Source of the DNA: JBGPIT01 sp041485125
GTDB lineage: Bacteria; Desulfobacterota; Binatia; UTPRO1
NCBI GenBank assembly: GCA_041485125.1
Contig: JBGPIT010000367.1
Location: 1-5,316 of the forward strand
Length of the DNA stretch: 5,316 nucleotides
Direction: 5' to 3'
In this document: piece after piece, positions 1 to 5,316 of the stretch
Numbering within the stretch: position 1 is the stretch's first letter
How the letters are laid out: each line of letters opens with the position of its first letter
Program-made: the position numbers and the translations under genes
The notes under the pieces: model-generated
What the model was told of the DNA's origin: nothing
Seen by the model: only the letters and a program-made list of their open reading frames with translations
Database searches by the model: none

Positions 1-1562
1 ACAAGAAGCCGCCGAATGGTCTGACACCGGGGGAGTGCAGAGATCTACCGCATCATAAGCCGTCAGCCGACGGCAAGACGTGTATTCCCGACGGCAGTCA
101 AAAGTGCGCCATCATCTCCACGGATCCCGATTGCCTGAGGATTCCGATCAGGGACTCAGCGGATCCCAACGCCAAGGCAGGATCGGGCGGGAGCGGACCC
201 GAGCGCTTCGTGCCGGTGGGGACGCCGATGCCGTACATGATTGCGTTCGAGAACCTCCCGTCCGCAACGGCGCCGGCACAGACCGTGGTGGTAACCGATC
301 AGCTCGATACCGGGGTTCTCGATCTCGACAGTTTCTCACTCGGCCCCATTCTGGTGGGCGACGTCGGCATCACGCCGCCGCCGGGGCAGGCGAGCTTTTC
401 GGGCGGTGCCGATCTCCGGCCGGCGCACAACGTCGTGCTCCGGGTCGACGCCGGCCTCGACAAGGCGACGGGCATCGTCACCTGGAGCTTCACCTCTCTC
501 GACCCCGCGACGATGGAGACGCTCACCGACCCCGACGAAGGTTTTCTCCCGCCCAACACCAATCCGCCCGCGGGCGACGCTCAGGTGCACTTCTCCGTCC
601 TCCCGAAAGCAGGGCTCGCGTCCGGCACCGAGATCCGGAACCACGCGCGCATCGTCTTCGAGACCAACGCACCGATCGACACGCCCGAGTGGCTGAACAC
701 CGTCGACGCGAGCGCGCCATCGAGCCAAGTGGAGCGCGTCGATCCGGCCGACGACTGCAACGCCACGGACTTGACCGTCCATTGGGCCGGTACCGACACC
801 GGGTCGGGCATCGGCAGCTACTCGGTGTTCGTGTCGACTGACGGCGGACAATTTCAGCCGCTCGCCAGCGACACGACCGACACGTCGGTGCCGTTCATCG
901 CCGAGGTGGGGCGAACCTACGGCTTCTATAGCGTCGCCGCGGATGGCGCCGGGAACTCCGAGGTGCCGCCCGCCGCGCCCGACGTCGTCCGTGCGGTCGG
1001 CGGCTGTGGCTCGAACGACCTCGCCGTCACGAAGATCTCGGCACCCAAGACGGTGACGTTGAACGCGAAGAATCCTACCGTCGTCGCGCGGGTGGCCGTG
1101 AAGATCCAGAACCGGAGCCCGCACGCGGAGACCGTTTCCGACGCTGGCGTGCTGGCACAGCTGGTCGACCTCGACGTCCAGTCGCTGGCGCCGAGCTGCG
1201 CCGCGCCGGTCGCCGTACTCCACGTCGGGAAGCCGCAGAAGCCGCTACCCGTGACGGTCAAGTCGAAGAAGACGCTCACCGTCGTCTTCGACGTGACGAT
1301 CGGGTGCGCCAACGATCCTCTGAAGAGCTCGGCGAAGAATCCCGGACACGAGGACTACTCCCTGTCCGCAACCGTGCACCACAGCGCGCTCGGCAGCGGC
1401 GATGCTCACTCCGTGGATGACGTGTGCCCGCGCCAGGTGACTCCCCCGGGCGTCGTCGATCCATTCCCGAACGGGAAGCTGATCGACAAAGGCTGCGGCG
1501 CCAAGAAGGCCGATAAGACCTTCGGCGCGCCGATCCTGGTGGATGTCGTCGTGAAGAATTGA
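1..1562 (+). CDS. C-terminal part of a large secreted/surface protein (DUF7619-like, FN3-like and lineage-specific C-terminal domains)
   Basis: The frame is open from base 3 to the TGA at 1560-1562, so the gene begins before the window; 519 residues are visible. Residues 1-50 are Cys-rich (Cys12, 27, 35, 44). Residues about 52-240 match a DUF7619-like beta domain: SADPN at the start, then PYMIAFENLPSATAPAQ, TDQLD, DLRP, GFLPPN and IVFETNAPIDTPEWLNT. Residues about 245-325 resemble a fibronectin-III/Ig repeat (WAGTDTGSGIGSYSVFVS, YGFYSVAADGAGN). From Cys335 to the end is a separate module with DLAVTKISAPK, NRSPHAET, GHEDYS and DVCPR, which I associate with Binatota-like deltaproteobacteria. 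Such proteins are normally exported and very long; the signal peptide would lie outside the window. No catalytic motif is seen, so an adhesive or structural role is only inferred. The stop overlaps the start of the next gene. Confidence 0.85.
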   Translation, partial: KKPPNGLTPGECRDLPHHKPSADGKTCIPDGSQKCAIISTDPDCLRIPIRDSADPNAKAGSGGSGPERFVPVGTPMPYMIAFENLPSATAPAQTVVVTDQLDTGVLDLDSFSLGPILVGDVGITPPPGQASFSGGADLRPAHNVVLRVDAGLDKATGIVTWSFTSLDPATMETLTDPDEGFLPPNTNPPAGDAQVHFSVLPKAGLASGTEIRNHARIVFETNAPIDTPEWLNTVDASAPSSQVERVDPADDCNATDLTVHWAGTDTGSGIGSYSVFVSTDGGQFQPLASDTTDTSVPFIAEVGRTYGFYSVAADGAGNSEVPPAAPDVVRAVGGCGSNDLAVTKISAPKTVTLNAKNPTVVARVAVKIQNRSPHAETVSDAGVLAQLVDLDVQSLAPSCAAPVAVLHVGKPQKPLPVTVKSKKTLTVVFDVTIGCANDPLKSSAKNPGHEDYSLSATVHHSALGSGDAHSVDDVCPRQVTPPGVVDPFPNGKLIDKGCGAKKADKTFGAPILVDVVVKN

Positions 1563-2473
1563 TGCTCGCCAAGCACACTCAATTCGTGTGGCGCCTCGTC
1601 GCGCTCGCGTTCCTCGTCGGCGTTACATCGCCGGCGATCGCGGCCGCCGAGGAGACCTGGAAGCTGCTGCCACGCCCAGCGCCCCTGCCGCATGCCGTGA
1701 AGAGCGGCTATGCCGCGGTCAACGACATCCGGATGTACTACGCCATCTACGGCAAGGGTGAGCCGGTCATCCTCCTCCATGGCGGCCTGGCGAACGCGAA
1801 CTATTGGGGCAACCAAGTCCCCGCGCTCGCGGCTAAGTTCAAGGTCATCGTCGCGGAGAGCCGCGGCCACGGGCGCAGCACGCAGTCGGAGCAGCCGTTC
1901 GGCTATCACCTCATGGCGTCGGACGTTCTCGCGCTCATGGACCACCTCGGGATCCGCAAGGCAGCGCTCGTGGGCTGGAGCGACGGCGGGATCATCGGCC
2001 TCGACATCGCGATCAACCATCCCGAGCGTCTGACGAAGCTATTCGCGTTCGGCGCGAACTACACACCCGCGGGCGTGCGGGAGGACGTCGGCAAGAACGC
2101 CACCTTCAACGCTTACATCGAACAGGCCGGCAAGGATTACGTGCGGCTGTCACCTACGCCGCAAAACTACGCGGCTTTCGTCGAAGCGATCGGCAAGATG
2201 TGGGCTTCGGAGCCCAACTACACGGTGGAGCAGCTTCGCGGCATCAAAGTGCCGACGGTGATCGCCGACGGCGAGCACGACGAAGCGATCAAGCGCGAGC
2301 ACACGACAGAGATGGCGAGGCTGATTCCCCGGGCGAGGCTTCTCATCATGCCGGGTGTCAGCCACTTCGCGATGCTGCAGAAGCCCCGCGAGTTCAACAA
2401 GGACGTCCTCGATTTCTTGACGGACGGTCGCCGAGCTCATCACGTTTCGACCGTCCCTCGCTCTCAGCGATAG
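1562..2473 (+). CDS. Secreted alpha/beta-fold hydrolase
   Basis: This 303-residue protein has a signal peptide: basic start, hydrophobic stretch at residues 8-22, and AxA sites around Ala27/Ala29, so it is probably periplasmic or extracellular. The alpha/beta-hydrolase core is complete. It shows the oxyanion HGG at 73-75, ESRGHGRS at 99-106, nucleophile Ser140 in the elbow GWSDGG (138-143), acid Asp240 in DGEHDEAIKREHT, and base His268 in PGVSHF. The size is normal for a single-domain hydrolase with a small cap. The substrate cannot be read from sequence; esterase, lactonase and peptidase-like activities are all possible in this superfamily. I chose the ATG at 1562 because it begins the signal peptide directly. 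A TTG one codon earlier is possible but unlikely. The start shares one base with the upstream stop (TGATG) and has no strong Shine-Dalgarno, which fits translational coupling. Confidence 0.92.
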   Translation: MLAKHTQFVWRLVALAFLVGVTSPAIAAAEETWKLLPRPAPLPHAVKSGYAAVNDIRMYYAIYGKGEPVILLHGGLANANYWGNQVPALAAKFKVIVAESRGHGRSTQSEQPFGYHLMASDVLALMDHLGIRKAALVGWSDGGIIGLDIAINHPERLTKLFAFGANYTPAGVREDVGKNATFNAYIEQAGKDYVRLSPTPQNYAAFVEAIGKMWASEPNYTVEQLRGIKVPTVIADGEHDEAIKREHTTEMARLIPRARLLIMPGVSHFAMLQKPREFNKDVLDFLTDGRRAHHVSTVPRSQR

Positions 2474-2477
2474 CCGG

Positions 2478-3761
2478 TTACGTCTGCGGGTTTGCCGGTG
2501 TCCTGACCTTCGGTGACGGCACCGCCACGAGCGCGCGGCGGAGCGCCGCTGCGAGCCGCGACGGCGTCACGCGGTCGATCGATACGTCAGGGGCCGCGAG
2601 GAGCGTCGCCAGCGATCGCGCCGACTCGACAGTCCCGGCGATGGCGGACTCCGCTTCCGGCAGCCCCGCCTCGAAGGCGACGTGGCGCAGCTCCAGTCGG
2701 CCTTCGGCGCGATGGTGCTTCAGGTCGACGCGGCCGACCAGCCGACCGTCGCAGAGGATCGGCAAGGTGTAGTAGCCGAACCGCCGCTTCGCCGCCGGCG
2801 TGTACACCTCGATCCGATAGTCGAAGCCGAAGAGACGGAGCGTGCGGCCGCGATGCCAGAGAAAGGAGTCGAACGGGGAAAGGAACGTCGCGCCGACATG
2901 CGACGTGCGCCGCGACGCCGTCCGCTCGAGCGCGCGCAGATCGGCGGCGCGAACGAACCAGCGCGCACTGTCGCCCTCGACGGCGATCTCGACGACTTCC
3001 CGCCTCGCGAGCGCGCGCTCCAGCATCCGTCGCCGCTCCGAGGCGCCGAAACGCGGAAACGTGAGATAGAGGCGGAGGTCCATCTCGGTCGCCGCGCCCA
3101 TGGCTGCGAGCGCCTTGGCGAGATGCCAACGGCGGAAGTCGGCGGCCGTCAGCGGCTCGACCGTCGCCGCCTGCGGCAGCACCCGGTCCGCCACGTCGTA
3201 CCGCTTCTGAAACCCGTTGCGCGAGTGGACGAGGATGCGTCCGGTCATCCACAGGTAGTCGAGCGCGTGCGCCGCGGGTTTCCAGTTCCACCAGCCGCTC
3301 GTGCCGCGCTCGGTGCGGGAGTCCGCGAAATCCGCGTTCGAGAGCGGTCCGCGGTCGGCAATCGCAGCCTCGACGTCGCGCACCACGCGACGGTTGTGCT
3401 GCAGCCAATCGGACCAGCCGCGGTGCTTGATCGAGTAGTCGAGCATCGCACGGCGCCATGCCGCCAAGTCGCGCGTGGAGACGAGGCACGCGGCGTGCGC
3501 CCAATACTCGAAGAGCACACGCCGATCGTAAATGAGGCGGTCGAGCGTCCGGCGGTCGAAGGCGCCGAAGCGGCTCCACAAGGTGAGCAGGTGCGCGCGC
3601 TCGACGACGTTGATCGAGTCCAACTGGATCCCGCCGGCCGCTTCCGCGAACCGCATGAGATTCGCGGCCGTGAGCCGCCGGCCGCGCGGGCGATCGAGCT
3701 GCTGCCGTTCGATGAAGAGATCGGCGACAGCGCGAAGCGGGAAGCGCCCGGTGCCGCGCAT
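2478..3761 (-). CDS. YcaQ/AlkX-type DNA glycosylase (winged-helix HTH_42 family)
   Basis: This 427-residue protein belongs to the AlkZ/YcaQ family (COG3214, HTH_42), known for DNA glycosylases that excise bulky alkylated bases and unhook interstrand crosslinks. Visible signatures are IQLDSINVVERAH (45-57), in which Gln46-Leu-Asp48 fits the catalytic QxD motif of the YcaQ/AlkX branch rather than the QxQ of AlkZ. Others are FEYWAHAA (84-91), a WWNWKPA segment followed by ALDYLWMTGRI, SPFDSFLWHRGR (295-306) and GYYTLPILCDGRLVGRVDLK (329-348). Length is close to the family norm. Start choice: the ATG at 3761 lies 25 bases after the preceding co-directional stop and just before the conserved N-terminal region; extending the frame to 3893 would only add an out-of-frame copy of the coiled-coil gene. 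No clear Shine-Dalgarno is seen. The function is family-based; the exact lesion is unknown. The stop is four bases from the convergent hydrolase stop. Confidence 0.88.
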   Translation of the reverse strand: MRGTGRFPLRAVADLFIERQQLDRPRGRRLTAANLMRFAEAAGGIQLDSINVVERAHLLTLWSRFGAFDRRTLDRLIYDRRVLFEYWAHAACLVSTRDLAAWRRAMLDYSIKHRGWSDWLQHNRRVVRDVEAAIADRGPLSNADFADSRTERGTSGWWNWKPAAHALDYLWMTGRILVHSRNGFQKRYDVADRVLPQAATVEPLTAADFRRWHLAKALAAMGAATEMDLRLYLTFPRFGASERRRMLERALARREVVEIAVEGDSARWFVRAADLRALERTASRRTSHVGATFLSPFDSFLWHRGRTLRLFGFDYRIEVYTPAAKRRFGYYTLPILCDGRLVGRVDLKHHRAEGRLELRHVAFEAGLPEAESAIAGTVESARSLATLLAAPDVSIDRVTPSRLAAALRRALVAVPSPKVRTPANPQT

Positions 3762-3786
3762 CGCGCAAGCCCGCCGGAAGACGAGA

Positions 3787-4026
3787 CTAGCGGCTGCGGC
3801 GATGCCGTCGCTCTTCTTGTTGCTCCAGCGTCTCGACGAGCCGTTCGAGGCGTGCGGCGGCCGCGTCCACTTGCGCGGCGGCGTTCTCCGCACGGACAGC
3901 GGCGTTTTCCGCGCGCTTCGCGGCTGCTTCGGAGCGCTCGGCCGCAGACTTGTCGTCGCGATCGCCGGCCCATACGGGCACCGAGAGGATCATCAGCAGT
4001 AAGGCTATCGAGGTTTTACGCGCCAT
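3787..4026 (-). CDS. Small secreted coiled-coil (alanine-heptad) protein
   Basis: This 79-residue protein has a clear signal peptide: Arg3/Lys4, hydrophobic IALLLMILSVPV at 7-18, and a predicted cut after VWA (Ala20). The mature part is almost wholly a coiled coil. From Ala29 six consecutive seven-residue units can be laid out, starting AERSEAA, AKRAENA, AVRAENA, AAQVDAA, AARLERL, VETLEQQ. The core positions are Ala in the first half and Leu/Val in the second, followed by a basic tail (RRHRRSR). It resembles the alanine-rich helices of Lpp-like envelope proteins, but there is no lipobox Cys, so a lipoprotein is unlikely. A free periplasmic oligomeric helix is an inference. The start is set by the signal peptide; no strong Shine-Dalgarno precedes it. 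It lies 25 bases upstream of the glycosylase gene on the same strand, so they may share a transcript, though no functional link is evident. Confidence 0.75.
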   Translation of the reverse strand: MARKTSIALLLMILSVPVWAGDRDDKSAAERSEAAAKRAENAAVRAENAAAQVDAAAARLERLVETLEQQEERRHRRSR

Positions 4027-4329
4027 AGCATTTCGGGTACCGACCGGCTCGCAAGGTGTCAACGGCTCGTCGGCACCGACGCGTCGCGGGCAACCGCATT
4101 GATAAGTCAGTTCCCTTGGCCTGCAACGAGGGTGGTAGAAGAACTGGTGAGGTCCCCAGCGCCGAGAGCCGTCGCCACGTTGGTCGTTTGGTCGTCGATG
4201 ACCGCCTTCAATTGGCCAAAAAGGAATGGGTTGGCGACACAAGTTGCGCCCGCCATGGACGTGGCGAGGCGTCTAACGCCTACCCTTCAGCCGCGCGCGT
4301 CTTTGTGCGCGTCAGCGGGAAGCGCTCAG
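4027..4329. other. Gene-poor interval between the coiled-coil gene and DUF4926
   Basis: About 300 bases without a confident gene. It contains most of the attC-like element (down to 4271) and a doubtful 49-codon ORF on the minus strand (4107-4256). It also holds an 80-base leader of the coiled-coil gene, with an isolated TTGACA on the minus strand (4062-4057) but a poor -10. No tRNA, terminator with a T-run, or long repeat is visible. The plus-strand open frames here are Arg-rich or run antisense through DUF4926 and do not look coding. Confidence 0.5.
4107..4256 (-). CDS. Possible 49-residue ORF of unknown function
   Basis: ATG at 4256 and TGA at 4109-4107 enclose a 49-codon frame whose product reads like a natural protein: MAGATCVANPFLFGQLKA at the start, VIDDQTTNVATALGAGDLTS in the middle, and few Arg or Pro. 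I do not recognise a family. It could be a short gene, the tail of a decayed longer one, or chance. No Shine-Dalgarno is seen upstream. In its favour, it lies in a gap with no competing gene on either strand, and it starts 14 bases beyond the attC-like core site, where the next cassette gene would begin in an integron array. Against it are the small size, no recognised homolog and no RBS. Confidence 0.25.
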   Translation of the reverse strand: MAGATCVANPFLFGQLKAVIDDQTTNVATALGAGDLTSSSTTLVAGQGN

Positions 4330-4335
4330 TTAACC
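4271..4335 (-). other. Candidate attC-like integron recombination site
   Basis: Read on the minus strand, the element opens with GGTTAAC (4335-4329), which fits the R'' consensus RYYYAAC with one mismatch, and ends with GTTAGAC (4277-4271), a perfect R' core GTTRRRY. The two boxes pair over five Watson-Crick bases plus one wobble. Inside lie unpaired spacers, then an imperfect stem in which CTTCCCGC pairs with GCGGCTGAAG (two bulged bases), capped by a GC-rich loop region. The 65-base length is typical of short attC sites. The DUF4926 stop codon TAA lies inside the R'' box, the usual arrangement in gene cassettes. No integrase and no second site are in the window, so this remains a candidate. 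Confidence 0.35.
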
Positions 4336-4578
4336 ACGGGCCGCGCCGGTCTCGTGCGGAACAGAGCGGACGGTTACCAGATCGTCGTCGAGCACAGGCC
4401 GGACGTCCTCCGCGCTGAGAGTAACCACCGCTTGGGTCTTGCCGGACGCGCGGACAAATTCCACTTCGAGCCCCTCAGCATCGTAAACCTCGACAACCGC
4501 ACCGAGGTCACCCTTCCGCAGCCCGTACGGGGGAAGGTCTCGATCGAGTACGACGGTATCCAGCAGCTTGTACGTCAT
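4330..4578 (-). CDS. DUF4926 domain protein
   Basis: This 82-residue protein matches the DUF4926 family over residues 1-62: KLLDTVVLDRDLPPYGLRKG at 4-23, GDLGAVVEVYD at 23-33, then LEVEFVRASGKTQAVVTL and DVRP at 58-61. The pattern of short strands with a conserved GDLGxVV turn suggests a small beta-barrel, SH3/KOW-like; that is inference. Its biochemical function is unknown. From memory, DUF4926 genes often follow a DUF6883 gene, and here a damaged DUF6883-like frame ends exactly at this start (TGATG overlap). The ATG at 4578 is preferred over an in-frame ATG at 4710 because it begins the conserved domain and has a strong Shine-Dalgarno. The C-terminal tail after about residue 65 (LLD/DDLVTVRSVPHETGAARG region) is less conserved. 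The stop codon lies inside the attC-like R'' box. Confidence 0.85.
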   Translation of the reverse strand: MTYKLLDTVVLDRDLPPYGLRKGDLGAVVEVYDAEGLEVEFVRASGKTQAVVTLSAEDVRPVLDDDLVTVRSVPHETGAARG

Positions 4579-4801
4579 CACTTCTCTCCCGGGAATGCGG
4601 TTATGAACCGCGGTGTCTCCGCGTTTGATCGGACAATCCAAATCGTAATCAGCTGAGCATCCCTGCCTGATGGCCGCGAAGAGTACCACGGACCTCGTAG
4701 TGCTGACCATATTTCGTGCGCCGACCGTGGGTTGCGTCTCCAGTCATTGCGAGCTGGCGCAAGTCGGATTGCAGCCGTGCCCAGTCAGAGGCGCTGATCA
4801 T
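4578..4801 (-). pseudogene. Frameshifted and N-terminally short DUF6883-like gene
   Basis: Two overlapping frames together give one recognisable protein. The first starts at ATG 4801-4799, overlapping the hsdR stop (ATGA). It reads MISASDWARLQSDLRQLAM, then TKYGQHYEVRGTLRG, and hits TGA at 4651-4649 after 50 codons. The second frame picks up at 4673 and reads PSGRDAQLITIWIV, then RSNAETPRFITAFPGEK, ending in TGA 4580-4578. Restoring one C at 4672/4673 (GGC CCA instead of GGC CAT) joins them into a 74-residue protein with the YGQxYxVRGTL...GPSGR...WIV...PRFITA pattern I associate with DUF6883. Full-length relatives carry roughly 40 more N-terminal residues with a HPxGRxKAxFF-type motif, absent here. 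The frameshift may be real decay or a sequencing indel; the missing N-terminus points to true truncation. The function of the family is unknown. Confidence 0.75.
4586..4590 (-). promoter_or_regulatory. Ribosome binding site of the DUF4926 gene
   Basis: GGGAG on the minus strand lies seven bases before the ATG at 4578, within GGGAGAGAAGTG. It is the only strong Shine-Dalgarno in this part of the window and decides the DUF4926 start. It sits inside the last codons of the DUF6883-like frame, so the downstream gene can still be translated although the upstream frame is broken. Confidence 0.7.
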
Positions 4802-5316
4802 GCGGCCGCTTGTTGCTGATACAGGTACTTCTGGAAGCCTGCGAAGGTCCGGCCAATCTCATCCGGCCTGCCCAAGTCCGCCACGGCGTCGGCGATGGAG
4901 TTGTGGTACTTCAGCCGCAACAAGGGCGTGAGCTTGTCCTGGTCGAGTTCTTCCACGCCGACGCGAACGTAGTGCGAGAGCACGAAGTCGAGAAAGACCT
5001 GCTGCTTGCTGTTGAAATGCGTGCTGATGTCGAGCTTGGCCCGTGCGGCGCGTTCCTCGCGGGTGACAGGCGGCAGGGCGTAGGCCACGTGCGCCAGCAC
5101 GTCGAACAAGTCGCTCTTCTCCGCGTCGATGATCTTCTGCATCTCGGCTAGCTGCTCACCGCCAAAGCCCTTCTCGGAAAGACCCTGCAAGAGCTTCTTC
5201 CGCGTCTCCGGCATGCTCCAGAGGGTGCGCAGTTCGGCCTCGTCTTTGAAGAATTCGGGTAGCTTCCCGAACAGCATTTCCATGAACTGTTTAGCGGACA
5301 TGGGCGTGCCGTCGGG
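4798..5316 (-). CDS. hsdR: Type I restriction endonuclease subunit R, C-terminal part
   Basis: The frame is open through the right edge: codons for PDGTP precede the Met at 5301, so the gene continues outside the window and that Met is internal. The 172 visible residues form the C-terminal helical domain of EcoEI-type HsdR (EcoEI_R_C family). Signatures are MSAKQFMEMLFGKLPEFF, LRTLWSMPETRKKLL, DLFDVLAHVAYALPPVTREE, QQVFLDFVLSHYVRVGVEEL, LTPLLRLKYHNSIADAV and FAGFQKYLY. In the family, HsdR carries the PD-(D/E)XK nuclease and DEAD-box translocase in its N-terminal part, and this C-terminal domain is thought to dock it to the HsdM/HsdS methyltransferase core. The protein ends in QQQAAA, a natural-looking tail. 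The TGA stop overlaps the ATG of the DUF6883-like frame. No hsdM or hsdS is in view; they would lie to the right. Confidence 0.9.
   Translation of the reverse strand, partial: PDGTPMSAKQFMEMLFGKLPEFFKDEAELRTLWSMPETRKKLLQGLSEKGFGGEQLAEMQKIIDAEKSDLFDVLAHVAYALPPVTREERAARAKLDISTHFNSKQQVFLDFVLSHYVRVGVEELDQDKLTPLLRLKYHNSIADAVADLGRPDEIGRTFAGFQKYLYQQQAAA

Noticed and set aside
2440..2500. Shared bidirectional terminator between the hydrolase and the glycosylase
   Set aside because: The stops are four bases apart and no inverted repeat with flanking A/T runs is visible.
3762..3893. N-terminal extension of the glycosylase frame by 44 codons
   Set aside because: It overlaps the coiled-coil gene out of frame, reads as an Arg/Ser-rich shadow, and the conserved family region begins after the Met at 3761.
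2682..4028. Long plus-strand open frame opposite the glycosylase
   Set aside because: It is antisense to two well-supported minus-strand genes, Arg/Glu/Ala-rich and without family motifs; long antisense frames are common in high-GC DNA.
4034..4062. Minus-strand promoter: TTGACA, 17-base spacer, TACCCG
   Set aside because: The -35 is perfect but the -10 matches only two of six bases and would start transcription almost at the ATG.
4027..4242. N-terminal extension of the coiled-coil gene to an ATG at 4242
   Set aside because: The added residues are Arg/Pro-rich and unlike any family, and they would bury the clear signal peptide that begins at 4026.
4268..4280. Short hairpin GGCGT-CTA-ACGCC as a terminator
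   Set aside because: The stem is only five pairs and there is no T-run on either side; the sequence is better explained as the attC-like core.
4597..4611. Perfect hairpin GCGGTT-ATG-AACCGC upstream of DUF4926 as an operator or attenuator
   Set aside because: It lies within conserved codons (PRFITA) of the DUF6883-like frame, so coding constraint explains it as well; a regulatory role cannot be shown.
4099..4656. 185-codon plus-strand open frame
   Set aside because: It runs antisense through DUF4926 and part of the DUF6883-like remnant and shows no domain pattern.
4649..4680. Programmed -1 frameshifting joining the two DUF6883-like frames
   Set aside because: No slippery heptamer is present at the junction and a single missing C in a C run is simpler.
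4579..4710. N-terminal extension of DUF4926 to an ATG at 4710
   Set aside because: The extra residues are a shadow of the DUF6883-like frame, and the ATG at 4578 has a strong Shine-Dalgarno and starts the conserved domain.

Overview
The window is GC-rich bacterial DNA, probably from a soil-type, deltaproteobacterium-like lineage. The Candidatus Binatota/Binatia group is my best guess. The guess rests mainly on the C-terminal module of the first gene (motifs DLAVTKISAPK, NRSPHAET, PGHEDYS, DVCPR), which I associate with large secreted proteins of that group. This is family recognition from memory, not a search result. There are no rRNA or tRNA genes, no CRISPR array and no transposase in view.

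Left part (1-2473, + strand): the 3' end of a large secreted or surface protein carries a DUF7619-like beta domain, a fibronectin-III-like domain and the lineage-typical C-terminal module. Its TGA stop shares one base with the ATG of a secreted alpha/beta hydrolase that has an intact Ser-Asp-His triad. The two genes look translationally coupled.

Middle part (2478-4026, - strand): a YcaQ/AlkX-type DNA glycosylase of the winged-helix HTH_42 family ends four bases from the hydrolase stop (convergent genes, no obvious terminator). Just upstream of it on the same strand is a 79-residue secreted protein made almost entirely of heptad repeats.

Right part (4027-5316, - strand): this looks like an accessory segment and is visibly less GC-rich than the middle. 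In transcription order it holds the 3' end of a type I restriction gene hsdR, a broken DUF6883-like gene, and an intact DUF4926 gene. The broken gene starts at an ATG overlapping the hsdR stop (ATGA). It breaks at one missing C, and its corrected frame ends in a TGA sharing one base with the DUF4926 start (TGATG). The DUF4926 stop codon lies inside an attC-like (integron recombination site) sequence of about 65 bases, and a possible 49-codon ORF begins 14 bases beyond it.

The most interesting region is 4271-4801. It holds a DUF6883/DUF4926 pair attached to a type I restriction operon, with one partner decayed or mis-sequenced, and bounded by an attC-like element.
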